A DNA stretch of 64,000 bases from an uncultured Collinsella sp. (lineage in GTDB: Bacteria > Actinomycetota > Coriobacteriia > Coriobacteriales > Coriobacteriaceae). The translations under genes and the position numbers were made by a program. Each line of letters starts with the position of its first letter. Position 1 is the first letter of the stretch. The notes beneath the pieces were generated by a model that searched no databases, was not told where the DNA came from, and was given only the letters and a program-made list of their open reading frames with translations. The stretch lies in NCBI GenBank assembly GCA_937934165.1, contig CALGZX010000056.1, positions 90,372-154,371 on the forward strand. Reading direction: 5' to 3'. This document shows, piece by piece, positions 50,789-60,398 of this stretch.

Positions 50789-53700
50789 CTAGCGCTTCTT
50801 TGGGGTCGACCTAAGGCGAGCGAACCATAGGGCTGCGGCACCCGAGGTCAGGAGCGCGGTGATGCAAGCGGCGATGGGAACTGATCCTGTTGCCGGTAGG
50901 TCCTGCGGTAGGGTACAGCGTTGAATGACGCTGTCCTCGTCATGTGACTCAAGTTTATCGCCGCCACCGTTGCGGCAAAGATCGACGCGCGCGCTGTTGG
51001 TGAGTGCGGTTTGGGGCGTATAAGCCGACGTTGCCTGCATGTGTACGACTGCGCCCCGAGCGTCTGTGCCAAGGATTGCTTTGGCATCGTCAAGGTCGTC
51101 GTGCTCATCTTTGAGATCATCGCGGGTCCAAGAATCCGCATCGCTTCGAGTCGTAAAGTCGGCGGCTACCGCACCGTATTCAATTCGAATGCCTGTTACG
51201 ACGGTATTGGATGCAAGGTCGAGCTCTTCCGCCTCGAGTGTGGTGGATTCCGTGGTCGAGACATCCGCCTTCCAGAGGCGCCAGCCGTCGTAATCGACGA
51301 GGCGGCAGTCCTCACCAAGGCTCTCTTTTACTTCGTCGGACTCAAGCCAAGGATTTTCGTGTCCATCGTCAAGTGTCGCGTTCGCCGGCTTATCGACGTC
51401 TGTCGAGTCCAACGGCGTCGTGCGATACCACACGTTGCACAGACCGTTGAGGTCGCCGATGGCGACGGGGGTTTCGATTGAGATGAATCTCGCCGTGCCG
51501 TCTTTGGCGCACTCAAGATCATCGGTAATCGTAAACTCATCAACCCAAGTAGCGGAATCGTTTCGAGCGTCGATGGTATAGGAGAAAAGTCCATCCGTAT
51601 TAGTTTGCGTCGCGGCGCGATTTTTACCATCGCCGTTAGCCAACAGGCCCTTTTCGATAGGTTGGACAAGTTCCTGACGCTTGTCGACCTGTCCCTTGAT
51701 CTCGATGGGCGCATCCTTCATCGCGACGGATTGGACTTCTCCCGTATCCTTTATTTCAAACGTTATTTCCTCGGCAAGGTCATAGGTCCGCGGAGACATC
51801 ATTTCGCGCAACGAGTAGGTGCCGGGTGCAAGATGTTCGACGCGGTGTGGCTTGTCGGATGAGGTCCAGGAGTCTATTTCGGTTTTATCGGGACCATATA
51901 AGGTGAGTTGTGCGCCTTTCACTTCCTGCTCTCCGCTTGCATCGACCTTGGAGATATCAACCTTGGTGTAATCGTCGGATACGTTAAGCCGTGCTTCTAC
52001 AACGGGTGTTTTCTGGTCGGCATAAGTAAGGTCGACAATATGGGTTGTCCGATCGAGCAAGAAGCCTGCCGGCGCTTGAGTCTCGACAACCTCGTAGCGT
52101 GCGGTGCCAAGTCCCAGCGGGAGGTTGTCCGCGCGTGCTTCTCCAGTTTCATCCGTCGTGATGGTAGCGACAGTCTCACCGTCGAGCGCGGCAATGCTAC
52201 CGTCGGGGCGCACGATATCACTCGAGGCACGGATCTCAAAGACGGCGCCCGCGAGGCTGCTGCCGTCTATGGCATCGGTTTTAACGATCCTGATGTTTCC
52301 GGGCGCGGCGTGGTCATAATACGAGGCGATTGCAACGGGCGTTAGGTTCATGTCGGCGGGTATGTTTACCTCGATCTCCTCGCCGACAAGATAGGGCTCT
52401 TTGGCCGAGGTTTCGCGTACATAATAGGTGCCCGGCACGAGCGATTCGGGCAGTGTGACGGTCCCGGTCGCGTCAGTCGTAAAGGTGTCCATTACGTTAT
52501 GTGCTGGATACCAGCAAGTTTGTGAGACAGGTTCGTGATTGCTGTCTAGGAGTTGGAAGGTGAATCCGGCTAGTGGAACAGAAGCGCCTGTTTGGGCATC
52601 GCGTTTTACAATCTGGAGATGCGTCGACAGCGCGTGGTTGTCCACGATATATTGAAGCTCGGCGCCGTTGGAAATCTGATTGGCCCCGACGGTCCATTCC
52701 CCTGCACGTTTAAAACCTTCGGGGACGGTTTCCGGAACCTCGCGAACCGTGTAGCCGGCACGGTCGTATGGGACGGCTCCGTGGACACCGGCGGGTCGCT
52801 TGCCTGCGCCGAACCATGCTTCGGGCTGATCTTTGGTGGAGGCAAAGCCATAGACGTTTGTGGTCAGTGTGCCAACAACCTGCTGAGAGCTGTTGCTGAC
52901 AACCTCAAAGACAACACCTTCCGCCGGCTGCTCCAGGCCGGATTGGTCGCTATTGCCGTAATCCTTGAATTTGGAAATCTCAAGGTTAAACGCAATGGGG
53001 ATATCGGAAACGCGAGATTCGATCTCGACCACGCCTGAATCGCCGAGCTGGTCGGCTCCAACGGTATAGGTCCAGCTGTCGTTGGATGGCAGGTAGCCCT
53101 CGGGGGCTTTTGATTCGTAGATGGTAAAGGTTCCTAAGGGGACATCGGCGAGGGTGGCCCGACCGCTTTCGTCGGTCGTGAGGATTTGTGCCCATCCAGG
53201 GGTTGATTGCGACACACACGTGAACTCTGCTCCTGCGAGTGAAGATCCCACCTGGGGGCCGGCATTCGTCGCGGCATCGAGTTTTACGATACGCAGATTG
53301 ATGGTGCCGGGCTGTTCATCAATGGCGACCCGCCCGCCGTCATTCCCCGTGGTAAAGGCAATACGATCGTGGCGGGGGACATAGCCGGCCGGCGCCTTCG
53401 TTTCAACTAGGTAGTATGCCGTGTTGGGCAGAAGTGTTGCTTGCGCTCGACCGTTGCTGTCCATCTTGATGGTGCCGACACGCGCGCCGCTGGCGCTCTC
53501 AAAAATATCGAATGTTGCCCCGGTAAACTGATAGGTATTGTTTCCGCTGGTAATAACGGTGTTAGCAGACTGCTTTTGGAAGGAAACAGAGACCGCCGGC
53601 AGTACATAGAGCATGTCTTGACGTTTGCTGCCGCCCGATACGGCTCCTAGATAGCGCCGCGCGCGGTGCGGAGCTGCTTTGATGCTTCCTGATTTTGCGC

Positions 53701-54220
53701 TGTCGTGGAGCCACCGCGCCGCCGCCACGACTTCATTGTCAGTGGTAAAGTGCCCACTCTTGGTTTTGCCCTGAGCGGTCGTGTAAGAGTAGGTACCGTC
53801 GACATGGGTAGTGCCGTTGAGCATCCATACGGCAAGCTGGGTTGCGGCGCGGGCACGATCGGGTGAAAGATGGTAACCGCCAAACGACGTGGCGGTAGGA
53901 TATCCGTGACAAACGATTGCCGCGAACTCGTCGTCGAGCCACACCCAGCCTTGATCAAAGTTGAGCCATGGGCCGCCCGGCTTGGTGGGGCCGGGGCGCT
54001 CCTGGTTCATGCAGTAGGCAATCGAGGCGTCTTGAGCTTCATACTTGCCGATGAGGAAGGGCCCACAATCATCGCTAATAGTGCGGAAGCCGAGCTGGTC
54101 GTAGCCATCGACGGCAAATGCGGCTCCCGGTGCCAGGCAGCCGAAAAGCAGGAAGAGGAGCAGGAGCAGCGGACCTGTTGCGATTGCGCTGTGGACAGAG
54201 TGCGTGGGTGCGTTGGACAT
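50789..54220 (-). CDS. LPXTG-anchored surface adhesin with thioester domain and SpaA/Cna-B repeats
   Basis: A 1143-residue cell-wall protein. A signal peptide (about 1-36) leads into a likely thioester domain with Cys70 in IAYCMN and Gln128 in ATQLAVW, which in such adhesins forms a reactive internal thioester to bind host amines. At least six SpaA/Cna-B-like repeats follow, each with a GAxF-type strand and a YxVxETxAPxGY-like end. The C-terminus has LPATG (1108-1112), a hydrophobic helix and a basic tail (STPKKR) for sortase anchoring. No sortase gene is in the window. AAGGAGCAGCC precedes the ATG. Confidence 0.92.
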   Translation of the reverse strand: MSNAPTHSVHSAIATGPLLLLLFLLFGCLAPGAAFAVDGYDQLGFRTISDDCGPFLIGKYEAQDASIAYCMNQERPGPTKPGGPWLNFDQGWVWLDDEFAAIVCHGYPTATSFGGYHLSPDRARAATQLAVWMLNGTTHVDGTYSYTTAQGKTKSGHFTTDNEVVAAARWLHDSAKSGSIKAAPHRARRYLGAVSGGSKRQDMLYVLPAVSVSFQKQSANTVITSGNNTYQFTGATFDIFESASGARVGTIKMDSNGRAQATLLPNTAYYLVETKAPAGYVPRHDRIAFTTGNDGGRVAIDEQPGTINLRIVKLDAATNAGPQVGSSLAGAEFTCVSQSTPGWAQILTTDESGRATLADVPLGTFTIYESKAPEGYLPSNDSWTYTVGADQLGDSGVVEIESRVSDIPIAFNLEISKFKDYGNSDQSGLEQPAEGVVFEVVSNSSQQVVGTLTTNVYGFASTKDQPEAWFGAGKRPAGVHGAVPYDRAGYTVREVPETVPEGFKRAGEWTVGANQISNGAELQYIVDNHALSTHLQIVKRDAQTGASVPLAGFTFQLLDSNHEPVSQTCWYPAHNVMDTFTTDATGTVTLPESLVPGTYYVRETSAKEPYLVGEEIEVNIPADMNLTPVAIASYYDHAAPGNIRIVKTDAIDGSSLAGAVFEIRASSDIVRPDGSIAALDGETVATITTDETGEARADNLPLGLGTARYEVVETQAPAGFLLDRTTHIVDLTYADQKTPVVEARLNVSDDYTKVDISKVDASGEQEVKGAQLTLYGPDKTEIDSWTSSDKPHRVEHLAPGTYSLREMMSPRTYDLAEEITFEIKDTGEVQSVAMKDAPIEIKGQVDKRQELVQPIEKGLLANGDGKNRAATQTNTDGLFSYTIDARNDSATWVDEFTITDDLECAKDGTARFISIETPVAIGDLNGLCNVWYRTTPLDSTDVDKPANATLDDGHENPWLESDEVKESLGEDCRLVDYDGWRLWKADVSTTESTTLEAEELDLASNTVVTGIRIEYGAVAADFTTRSDADSWTRDDLKDEHDDLDDAKAILGTDARGAVVHMQATSAYTPQTALTNSARVDLCRNGGGDKLESHDEDSVIQRCTLPQDLPATGSVPIAACITALLTSGAAALWFARLRSTPKKR

Positions 54221-54474
54221 GGCTGCTCCTTATCCCTCGTGCGCCGCACGGGGAGGCTGCGACGCGTAGGATGAGGCTACCCCCGAGGTTCATGCGGGTA
54301 AGTACCGGAGCCTGACCAAAAGCTTGCCCAATTCCTGACAAATTGAGCTCAAATTCAACAATCAAGCAAAAGTGCAGGTAGAAGATAGGGAGAACAGGAA
54401 GTCAAAGGTCCTCGTCTCCACAATTGACGCGATTTTCAAACGAATCTCCACAGCTAAAACAAGCATCGCCACCC

Positions 54475-54504
54475 TTGTATCGAACAAGACAACCGCGTTA
54501 TACT
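54475..54504 (+). promoter_or_regulatory. promoter of tRNA-Gly
   Basis: TTGTAT (54475-54480), 18-base spacer, TATACT (54499-54504). Little else is seen in the 54221-54517 gap. Confidence 0.65.
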
Positions 54505-54517
54505 AGCCAACACACAA

Positions 54518-54592
54518 GCGGGCATCGCCAAGTGGTAAGGCATCAGCTTCCCAAGCTGACACTCGCGGGTTCGAGTCCCGTTGCCCGCTCCA
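54518..54592 (+). tRNA. tRNA-Gly (CCC)
   Basis: 75 bases: acceptor GCGGGCA with TGCCCGC, anticodon loop TTCCCAA (CCC), T arm CGGG-TTCGAGT-CCCG, CCA encoded. Confidence 0.95.
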
Positions 54593-54603
54593 GTTAAGAG
54601 CAC

Positions 54604-54636
54604 AAGCACGGCACCATCACGGTTCCGTGCTTTTTT
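54604..54636 (+). terminator. terminator after tRNA-Gly
   Basis: AGCACGG/CCGTGCT stem followed by TTTTT. Confidence 0.85.
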
Positions 54637-54643
54637 CAATAAA

Positions 54644-54787
54644 GTGCCGGGACTCGAACCCGACAGGGTGCGAGCGTTAAGCAAACGCGAAGCGTTTGTA
54701 GCGAGCAGGCGAAGGCGCCGACAGGCGCCTGAAGCCGGTGCGGATTTGCGAAGCAAATGCGCAGATGTCCCGTTGCTCGCTCCAATT
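54644..54787. repeat. tRNA-fragment and hairpin array downstream of tRNA-Gly
   Basis: Left end GTGCCGGGACTCGAACCCGA is a T-arm in antisense. Then come three short hairpins: CAAACGC-GAA-GCGTTTG (54682-54698), AGGCGCC-GACA-GGCGCCT (54713-54730) and ATTTGC-GAA-GCAAAT (54744-54758). The right end 54767-54787 repeats the 3' end of tRNA-Gly (54575-54595) in 19 of 21 bases. Confidence 0.65.
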
Positions 54788-54836
54788 CCAAAATGTTAGG
54801 TTAATGCCTGCTGCCCATACTTGCACCTGCGCACGG

Positions 54837-54842
54837 TACAAT
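54837..54842 (+). promoter_or_regulatory. possible -10 box for purB
   Basis: TACAAT, 45 bases before the purB ATG; no clear -35 box. Confidence 0.3.
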
Positions 54843-54886
54843 GGATGGGTTACGACCAACGTGCCAATAACCAAAAAGGAGCCGCT

Positions 54887-56233
54887 ATGATCGATCGCTA
54901 TACCCGCCCGGAGATGGGACACATTTTCTCCCTCGAGAACAAGTACGCCATTTGGCAGGAGATCGAGGTCTTGGCCTGCGAGGCCCAGGCGGAGCTCGGC
55001 AAGATCGGTATTTCCAAAGACGAGGCCCAGTGGATCCGCGACCATGCCAACTTTGAGAAGGCGAAGGTCGATGAGATCGAGGAAGTCACGCGCCACGACG
55101 TCATTGCCTTCCTGACCAACATGAAGGAATACATCGATGCCGATGTTCCCGAGGGCGACCCCAAGCCCAGCCGCTGGGTTCACTATGGCATGACCAGCTC
55201 CGATCTGGGCGACACGGCCCTGTGCTACCAGCTCACCCAGGCCTGCGACCTGATCATCGAGGACGTCAAGAAGCTCGGCGAGATTTGCAAGCGTCGCGCC
55301 TTTGAGGAGCGCAACACGCTCTGTGCCGGCCGCACTCATGGCATCCACGCCGAGCCGATGACCTTCGGCATGAAGTTTGGCTCTTGGGCCTGGGAGCTCA
55401 AGCGCGATCTGGATCGTCTTGAGGACGCCCGCAAGAATGTTGCCTTCGGTGCCATCTCGGGCGCTGTCGGCACGTACAGCTCCATCGAGCCGTTTGTCGA
55501 GGAGTACGTCTGCGAGCACCTGGGCCTGGTTCACGACCCGCTGTCCACGCAGGTTATCAGCCGCGACCATCACGCCTATCTCGCCGGCGTTCTCGCCACC
55601 ACCGCAGCCACCTGCGAGCGCATCGCGACCGAGGTTCGCAATCTACAGAAGACCGATACGCTCGAGGCCGAGGAGCCGTTCCGTAAGGGCCAAAAGGGCA
55701 GCTCAGCCATGCCGCACAAGCGCAACCCCATCACCATGGAGAAAGTCTGCGGTCTGTCGCGCGTCGTGAAGTCCAACGCCCAGGTCGCCTTCGATAACGT
55801 CGCCCTGTGGCACGAGCGTGACATTTCGCACTCCTCTGCCGAGCGCGTCGCCCAGGCCGATAGCTTCATCGCCCTCGACCACATGTTCCAGTGCCTCATC
55901 CGCGTTATCGACGGCCTGCAGCTGTATCCCGCCCGCATGATGGCCAACCTCAATAAGACCCGCGGCCTCATCTTCTCTTCCAAGGTACTGCTCGCCCTCG
56001 TCGACACGGGTATCACCCGCGAGGACGCGTACGCCATTGTGCAGGAGAACGCTATGGCAACCTGGCACGAGGTACAGGATTGTGTCTCCGGCCCCACCTT
56101 TAAGGAGCGTCTCGAGGCCGACCCGCGCTGCACCGTCAGCCAGGAGAAGCTCGACGAGATCTTTGATCCGTGGGACTTCCTCACCCGTATCGACACGGTC
56201 TTTGATCGTCTGGAGCAGCTGAGCTTCGAGTAG
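54887..56233 (+). CDS. purB: adenylosuccinate lyase
   Basis: Cleaves SAICAR and adenylosuccinate in purine synthesis. The 448-residue product has RTHGIHAEPMTFGMKFGSWA, the superfamily signature GQKGSSAMPHKRNP with the mobile catalytic Ser, and WHERDISHSSAER. The ATG at 54887 follows AAAAAGGAGCCGCT; an in-frame ATG 22 codons upstream lacks support. Confidence 0.97.
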   Translation: MIDRYTRPEMGHIFSLENKYAIWQEIEVLACEAQAELGKIGISKDEAQWIRDHANFEKAKVDEIEEVTRHDVIAFLTNMKEYIDADVPEGDPKPSRWVHYGMTSSDLGDTALCYQLTQACDLIIEDVKKLGEICKRRAFEERNTLCAGRTHGIHAEPMTFGMKFGSWAWELKRDLDRLEDARKNVAFGAISGAVGTYSSIEPFVEEYVCEHLGLVHDPLSTQVISRDHHAYLAGVLATTAATCERIATEVRNLQKTDTLEAEEPFRKGQKGSSAMPHKRNPITMEKVCGLSRVVKSNAQVAFDNVALWHERDISHSSAERVAQADSFIALDHMFQCLIRVIDGLQLYPARMMANLNKTRGLIFSSKVLLALVDTGITREDAYAIVQENAMATWHEVQDCVSGPTFKERLEADPRCTVSQEKLDEIFDPWDFLTRIDTVFDRLEQLSFE

Positions 56234-56259
56234 GTTCGGGCATAACGTTAGCTTTTTAG

Positions 56260-56297
56260 GGCGCTTTGCTGGTAATGTGTGTTGCCGGCAAAGCGCC
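56260..56297 (+). terminator. hairpin after purB
   Basis: GGCGCTTTGC (56260-56269) pairs with GCAAAGCGCC (56288-56297); no U-tract, so termination is uncertain. Confidence 0.45.
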
Positions 56298-56361
56298 TCG
56301 TTGCATTTAGGGAAAGACGGGGATAATAGTCGTCTCGAATAACATTCTGAGAGGGGATCGC

Positions 56362-56625
56362 ATGATTTCGTTTGATTACAAGCCTCAGGGCGTGTGTGCT
56401 CGCAATATTCACCTTGACCTTTCCGATGACGGCAACAAGGTGATGGGCGTTGAGTTTGCCGGCGGCTGCGACGGCAATCTCAAGGCTATCTCCAAGCTGG
56501 TCGAGGGCGCTCCTGCCGATCGCGTAATCGAGGTTCTCGCCGGTAATACCTGCGGTATGAAAAAGACCTCCTGCGCCGACCAGCTTACACGCGCTATCGA
56601 GGCCGCTCGCGCCGAGATCGCCTAA
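56362..56625 (+). CDS. TSCPD-domain protein
   Basis: An 87-residue protein starting MISFDYKPQGVCARNIHLDL, with GGCDGNLKAISKLVEG and the name-giving-like KKTSCADQL. The TSCPD domain occurs alone in many anaerobes and at the end of class II ribonucleotide reductases; its Cys may bind metal. The ATG of the next gene overlaps its stop by one base (TAATG). Confidence 0.85.
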   Translation: MISFDYKPQGVCARNIHLDLSDDGNKVMGVEFAGGCDGNLKAISKLVEGAPADRVIEVLAGNTCGMKKTSCADQLTRAIEAARAEIA

Positions 56626-57836
56626 TGGGTATCGCCGATCACATCAAGAACGGAATATCGCGTCGCGGCTTCGTGCTCGGTGGGGCTGCCGCGGGCGCTG
56701 CCACGGTGCTTGCCGGATGCTCGAAAAAAACGGGCACCAGCGATGATGCCGCCGGCGAGCCGCAGGTTATCAAGGACGATTCCAAAATCATCTCGATTAC
56801 GGATGAGTACGAGGCAGTCGACATCGATCTTGAGCCGGCGGCGTCATGGACGCTGCCTCTGGGTACGCTGCTGTACTACTGCGATGGCGATTATGCCGCG
56901 GCGATGATGGCGCCCGCATCGGCACTGCACGCCAACACACTCGGTGTGCTCAACCTGGGCGATGGCTCGCTTACCACATTAATCGAGGATCCTATCGAGG
57001 GCACGGGATATGCATTCTACGATGTCCGTGCCGGCGACGGCGTATTCGCGTGGGTTGAGATGAACTTTGCCAATTCATCGTGGAAGCTCTACGCTCAAAA
57101 TCTGTCGGGCGCTTCGCTCTCTGGCGACGTGGTTGAGCTCGATCGAGGTGGCAAGGACTATGATCCGCCGCTGTTTACGGCGTTCGGGTCATCAGTCATC
57201 TGGTATAAAATGCCCTCGGCAGGTGGCAATAAAACGAGTAGCGATTCGTTTTGCTATCGTCGCTCGCTTGATGAATCCAAGGCCGAGACAATTTGGAAAT
57301 CGACGGGTCGCTTTGCATCGGCCCCGCGCGCGAGCGACGGCATTTTGACCATCTCGCCGCGTGTCCGCAACGACGAGGGCGTCTACTACGGCATAACGGC
57401 AATCGATCTGACCGACGGCAACAACACCAAGCGTGCCCAGCTAGTCCTTCCCTCGTCAGTCTCGCCTTTCGAGGCCGTATATATGGGCGATACCTTCGTG
57501 TTTTCTATCGAGGCGACCTATAGTGGCGTGGGCAGCCTGGGCAACATGGGCACGTATATTGGTAATGAGGGAGGGCCGTACCTCTTTCTGTCACGCGAGC
57601 CGCTCGCATGTGCGGCTGGCAAGAAGAATAAATACCTTGTTAAGGTACAGGCGTCGCATTTCCTGATCGACACCTCTGCCAAGACCTATGGCTCGCTGCT
57701 GTCGCCCGACCGCGCTTTGGAGTATGGCGATTATCCAGCTACGGCGGGAAAATCGGACTCATTCCTTACGTACGCCACGGTGCGCAACAGCCAGGGTATA
57801 CCAGAGACAGTCACTGCACGCCTATTCTCTCTTTAA
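56625..57836 (+). CDS. Tat-exported lipoprotein of unknown function
   Basis: A 403-residue protein whose N-terminus combines a twin-arginine motif (ISRRGFVLGGAAAGAATVLA) with a lipobox ending in LAGC, so it is probably exported folded and then lipidated. The mature part is rich in beta strands with repeated Gly-Asp-Gly-type turns and could be a beta-propeller; no family is recognised. Coupled to the TSCPD gene by TAATG. Confidence 0.75.
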   Translation: MGIADHIKNGISRRGFVLGGAAAGAATVLAGCSKKTGTSDDAAGEPQVIKDDSKIISITDEYEAVDIDLEPAASWTLPLGTLLYYCDGDYAAAMMAPASALHANTLGVLNLGDGSLTTLIEDPIEGTGYAFYDVRAGDGVFAWVEMNFANSSWKLYAQNLSGASLSGDVVELDRGGKDYDPPLFTAFGSSVIWYKMPSAGGNKTSSDSFCYRRSLDESKAETIWKSTGRFASAPRASDGILTISPRVRNDEGVYYGITAIDLTDGNNTKRAQLVLPSSVSPFEAVYMGDTFVFSIEATYSGVGSLGNMGTYIGNEGGPYLFLSREPLACAAGKKNKYLVKVQASHFLIDTSAKTYGSLLSPDRALEYGDYPATAGKSDSFLTYATVRNSQGIPETVTARLFSL

Positions 57837-57895
57837 GCTTAGAGGGGTTAAAAAGGCGCCAACAGGGGAATAAACGCGTTGTAATTGTGAGTACC

Positions 57896-57934
57896 GCCCG
57901 CCGAGCTGCCGCGTCATAGCGGCATCCGGCGGGC
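57896..57934 (+). terminator. hairpin before the two-component genes
   Basis: GCCCGCCG...CGGCGGGC with an inner GCTGCCGC/GCGGCA stem; no long U-tract. Confidence 0.45.
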
Positions 57935-57989
57935 TCAGGTGCGTTAAAATGGGCTTGTTCTTAGCTAATTGAGACAGGGGGGCCGTGTT

Positions 57990-58712
57990 ATGGCTTCAGA
58001 TGCAAAAAAGATTCTGCTGGTCGAGGATGAGAAGGCAATCCGTGACGCCGTCGCTGCCTATCTCGAGCGCGAAGGCTACTGGGTTGTGGGCGTCGGCGAC
58101 GGTCAGTCCGCGATCGAGGAGTTCGAGAAGCATCAGTTCGACCTGGTCGTGCTCGACCTTATGCTCCCCAAGATCCCCGGCGAGCGCGTTTGCCGCACCA
58201 TTCGCGATACCTCGGATGTCCCCATCATCATGCTGACGGCTAAGGGCGAGATCGAGGACCGTATTATCGGTCTTGAGCTCGGCGCCGACGACTATCTGAT
58301 TAAGCCGTTCTCGCCGCGCGAGCTCGTCGCCCGCGTTCGCGCTCTGTTCCGCCGTGCCCATCAGGCCGACGAGCCCGCCGTCGAGGTACTCGACTTCGGC
58401 GATCTGGTCATCGATATCTCGGGCCACAAGATCTTGGTCGAGGGCAAGGAAGTCGATCTGACGGCTTCCGAGTTCAAGCTGCTCACCACGCTTGCCCGCC
58501 ATCCCGGCCGTGTGTATAACCGCATGGAGCTGGTCGAGAAAGTGCTCGGGTATGACTTTGAGGGCTATGAGCGCACTATCGATAGCCACGTGAAGAATCT
58601 TCGCGCCAAGCTGGGCGATGATCCCAAGAAGCCCAAGTGGCTCTACACCGTCCATGGTGTCGGCTATCGCTTCGAGGCTCCGGCCAAGACCGATAAGTCG
58701 GACGAGAAATAG
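57990..58712 (+). CDS. OmpR/PhoB-family response regulator
   Basis: A 240-residue regulator: receiver domain with phosphoacceptor Asp56 in DLVVLDLMLPKIPGE and the switch LTAKGEIEDRIIGLELGADD, then a winged-helix effector (LTASEFKLLTTLARHPGRVY, YERTIDSHVKNLRAKLGDDP) that binds DNA. The kinase gene follows by 11 bases. The ATG at 57990 is preceded by AGGGGGG; an earlier in-frame start at 57969 lies on that site. Confidence 0.93.
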   Translation: MASDAKKILLVEDEKAIRDAVAAYLEREGYWVVGVGDGQSAIEEFEKHQFDLVVLDLMLPKIPGERVCRTIRDTSDVPIIMLTAKGEIEDRIIGLELGADDYLIKPFSPRELVARVRALFRRAHQADEPAVEVLDFGDLVIDISGHKILVEGKEVDLTASEFKLLTTLARHPGRVYNRMELVEKVLGYDFEGYERTIDSHVKNLRAKLGDDPKKPKWLYTVHGVGYRFEAPAKTDKSDEK

Positions 58713-58723
58713 GGAAATCACAT

Positions 58724-60289
58724 ATGACACCTGCGCGCTTTGAAATCGGACAAAAGCACAAGCAGGAGAGCGAGGCGGGTTCCAAGGCTAGTTGGAACAC
58801 GCCTCGTTCCGATTCACGGCCAACGATGAGCTATCCCTCGCGCATGGCACTTGCTTTTGCTCTGACATCGCTCATGACGGTATTGGTGCTGGTGGGCGTT
58901 GTCTCTGTTGTGTGGGGCACGGTCTTTTCGGATTACACACGCTCCAATATCGTCGAAATCGCAAATTCCGCTGCCGAGAAGTTGGCAACCTCATATGAGG
59001 AAAACGGCTCTTGGACCGCGGGAGAACTGCGCACGGTCGCAACGTCGAGTTTGGTTTCCGACGATCTGGGTATGCAGGTCGTCAATAAAAAGGGCGTGAT
59101 CGTTTATGACGATTCCTGGCCCTCGGCAAGCGCCACCGCCGATGTACGCGAAAACCAGGCTACGACCGACGACACGAGCGGCAAGAGGGCATCGCATAGC
59201 CCGGTCTCGTCTGCTCCAACCGACTCCGATAGCGTTGCTAACGTCGAGATTGTAACGTCTTCCGGCGAGCATGTCGGACAGGTAAAGCTGTGGGCCATCG
59301 GCTCCGACGCTCTGCTCACCAAGGCGGACTCTGCGTTTAGGGAGAAGACCTTTAACGCCATGGCCCTCGCCGCGGTTGTTGCAATCTGCATTTCGGTCGT
59401 TATCGGATCGCTCGTGTCGCGCATGCTCACCAAGCCGATTCATCGCATCACCAGTACCGCAAAGCAAATCCGTGACGGCGACCTGTCGGCTCGCACGGGA
59501 CTGCGCGGTGATGACGAGATCGATCAGCTGGGTGAGACCTTCGATGAGATGGCCACTTCGCTCGAGAAGGATATGAAACACGAGAAGCGCCTGACCTCAG
59601 ACGTTGCACACGAGCTTCGCACGCCGCTTATGGCCATGCTCGCAACGGTCGAGGCCATGCAGGATGGCGTGTATCCCACCGACGATGAGCATTTGGAAAC
59701 CGTTGCTTCCGAGACGCGTCGCCTGGCTCGTCTGGTGCAGCAGATGCTCGACCTGTCGCGCATGGAAAACAGCACGGCTCCGCTCAACCTTGAGCCGGTG
59801 GACATGGTTCCTTTCGTGCGTTCCATCGTTAATGCCCAGGAGCGCCTGTTTGTCGACCGCGATCTGCGCCTGCGTTTTGCGGACGAGACCCAGGGTCACG
59901 ACGATGTCGTCGAGGCCGATCCCGACATGATCACGCAATGTGTTATCAACCTCATGAGCAACGCCATGCGCTACACCCCCGAGGGCGGTTGGGTCGTGGT
60001 GTCGGTGCTCAGTGACCGCAAGCACGTCAGTATTGCCGTTTCGGATACCGGTATCGGTATTGCCAAGGACGATCTGTCGCGCATCTTCGGGCGGTTTTGG
60101 CGCGCCGATGCCAGCCGCGCCCGCGAAGCTGGCGGCCTGGGCGTTGGCCTCGCCGTGACCAAGCAGATCGTCGAGCGTCACCATGGCTACATATCCGTGG
60201 AGTCGGAGCTTGGAAAGGGTACGACTTTTACAATTCATCTGCCCCGCGAGCACACGGCAGACGCGGCATCTACTACAATGGAGCACTAG
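58724..60289 (+). CDS. sensor histidine kinase
   Basis: A 521-residue kinase: cytosolic stretch, transmembrane helices about 41-66 and 211-234, a poorly conserved extracytoplasmic sensor between them, HAMP domain (about 232-285), HisKA with His296 in DVAHELRTPL, and the ATPase with NLMSNAMRYTP, DTGIGIAKDD and GGLGVGLAV. It should phosphorylate the regulator encoded just upstream. The signal is not evident. Confidence 0.93.
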   Translation: MTPARFEIGQKHKQESEAGSKASWNTPRSDSRPTMSYPSRMALAFALTSLMTVLVLVGVVSVVWGTVFSDYTRSNIVEIANSAAEKLATSYEENGSWTAGELRTVATSSLVSDDLGMQVVNKKGVIVYDDSWPSASATADVRENQATTDDTSGKRASHSPVSSAPTDSDSVANVEIVTSSGEHVGQVKLWAIGSDALLTKADSAFREKTFNAMALAAVVAICISVVIGSLVSRMLTKPIHRITSTAKQIRDGDLSARTGLRGDDEIDQLGETFDEMATSLEKDMKHEKRLTSDVAHELRTPLMAMLATVEAMQDGVYPTDDEHLETVASETRRLARLVQQMLDLSRMENSTAPLNLEPVDMVPFVRSIVNAQERLFVDRDLRLRFADETQGHDDVVEADPDMITQCVINLMSNAMRYTPEGGWVVVSVLSDRKHVSIAVSDTGIGIAKDDLSRIFGRFWRADASRAREAGGLGVGLAVTKQIVERHHGYISVESELGKGTTFTIHLPREHTADAASTTMEH

Positions 60290-60347
60290 CTTTTCGCTAT
60301 TCGGTGAAGGAGGGGCCGCGTCCCTGCCGCTCCGAGTTTGCGAAAAC

Positions 60348-60367
60348 ATGCGGGAAAGAACCCGCAT
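60348..60367 (+). terminator. small hairpin before purC
   Basis: ATGCGGG/CCCGCAT stem followed by TTCTGT. Confidence 0.4.
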
Positions 60368-60398
60368 TTCTGTCGTATTTAGGTAAGGAGTGACTCAC

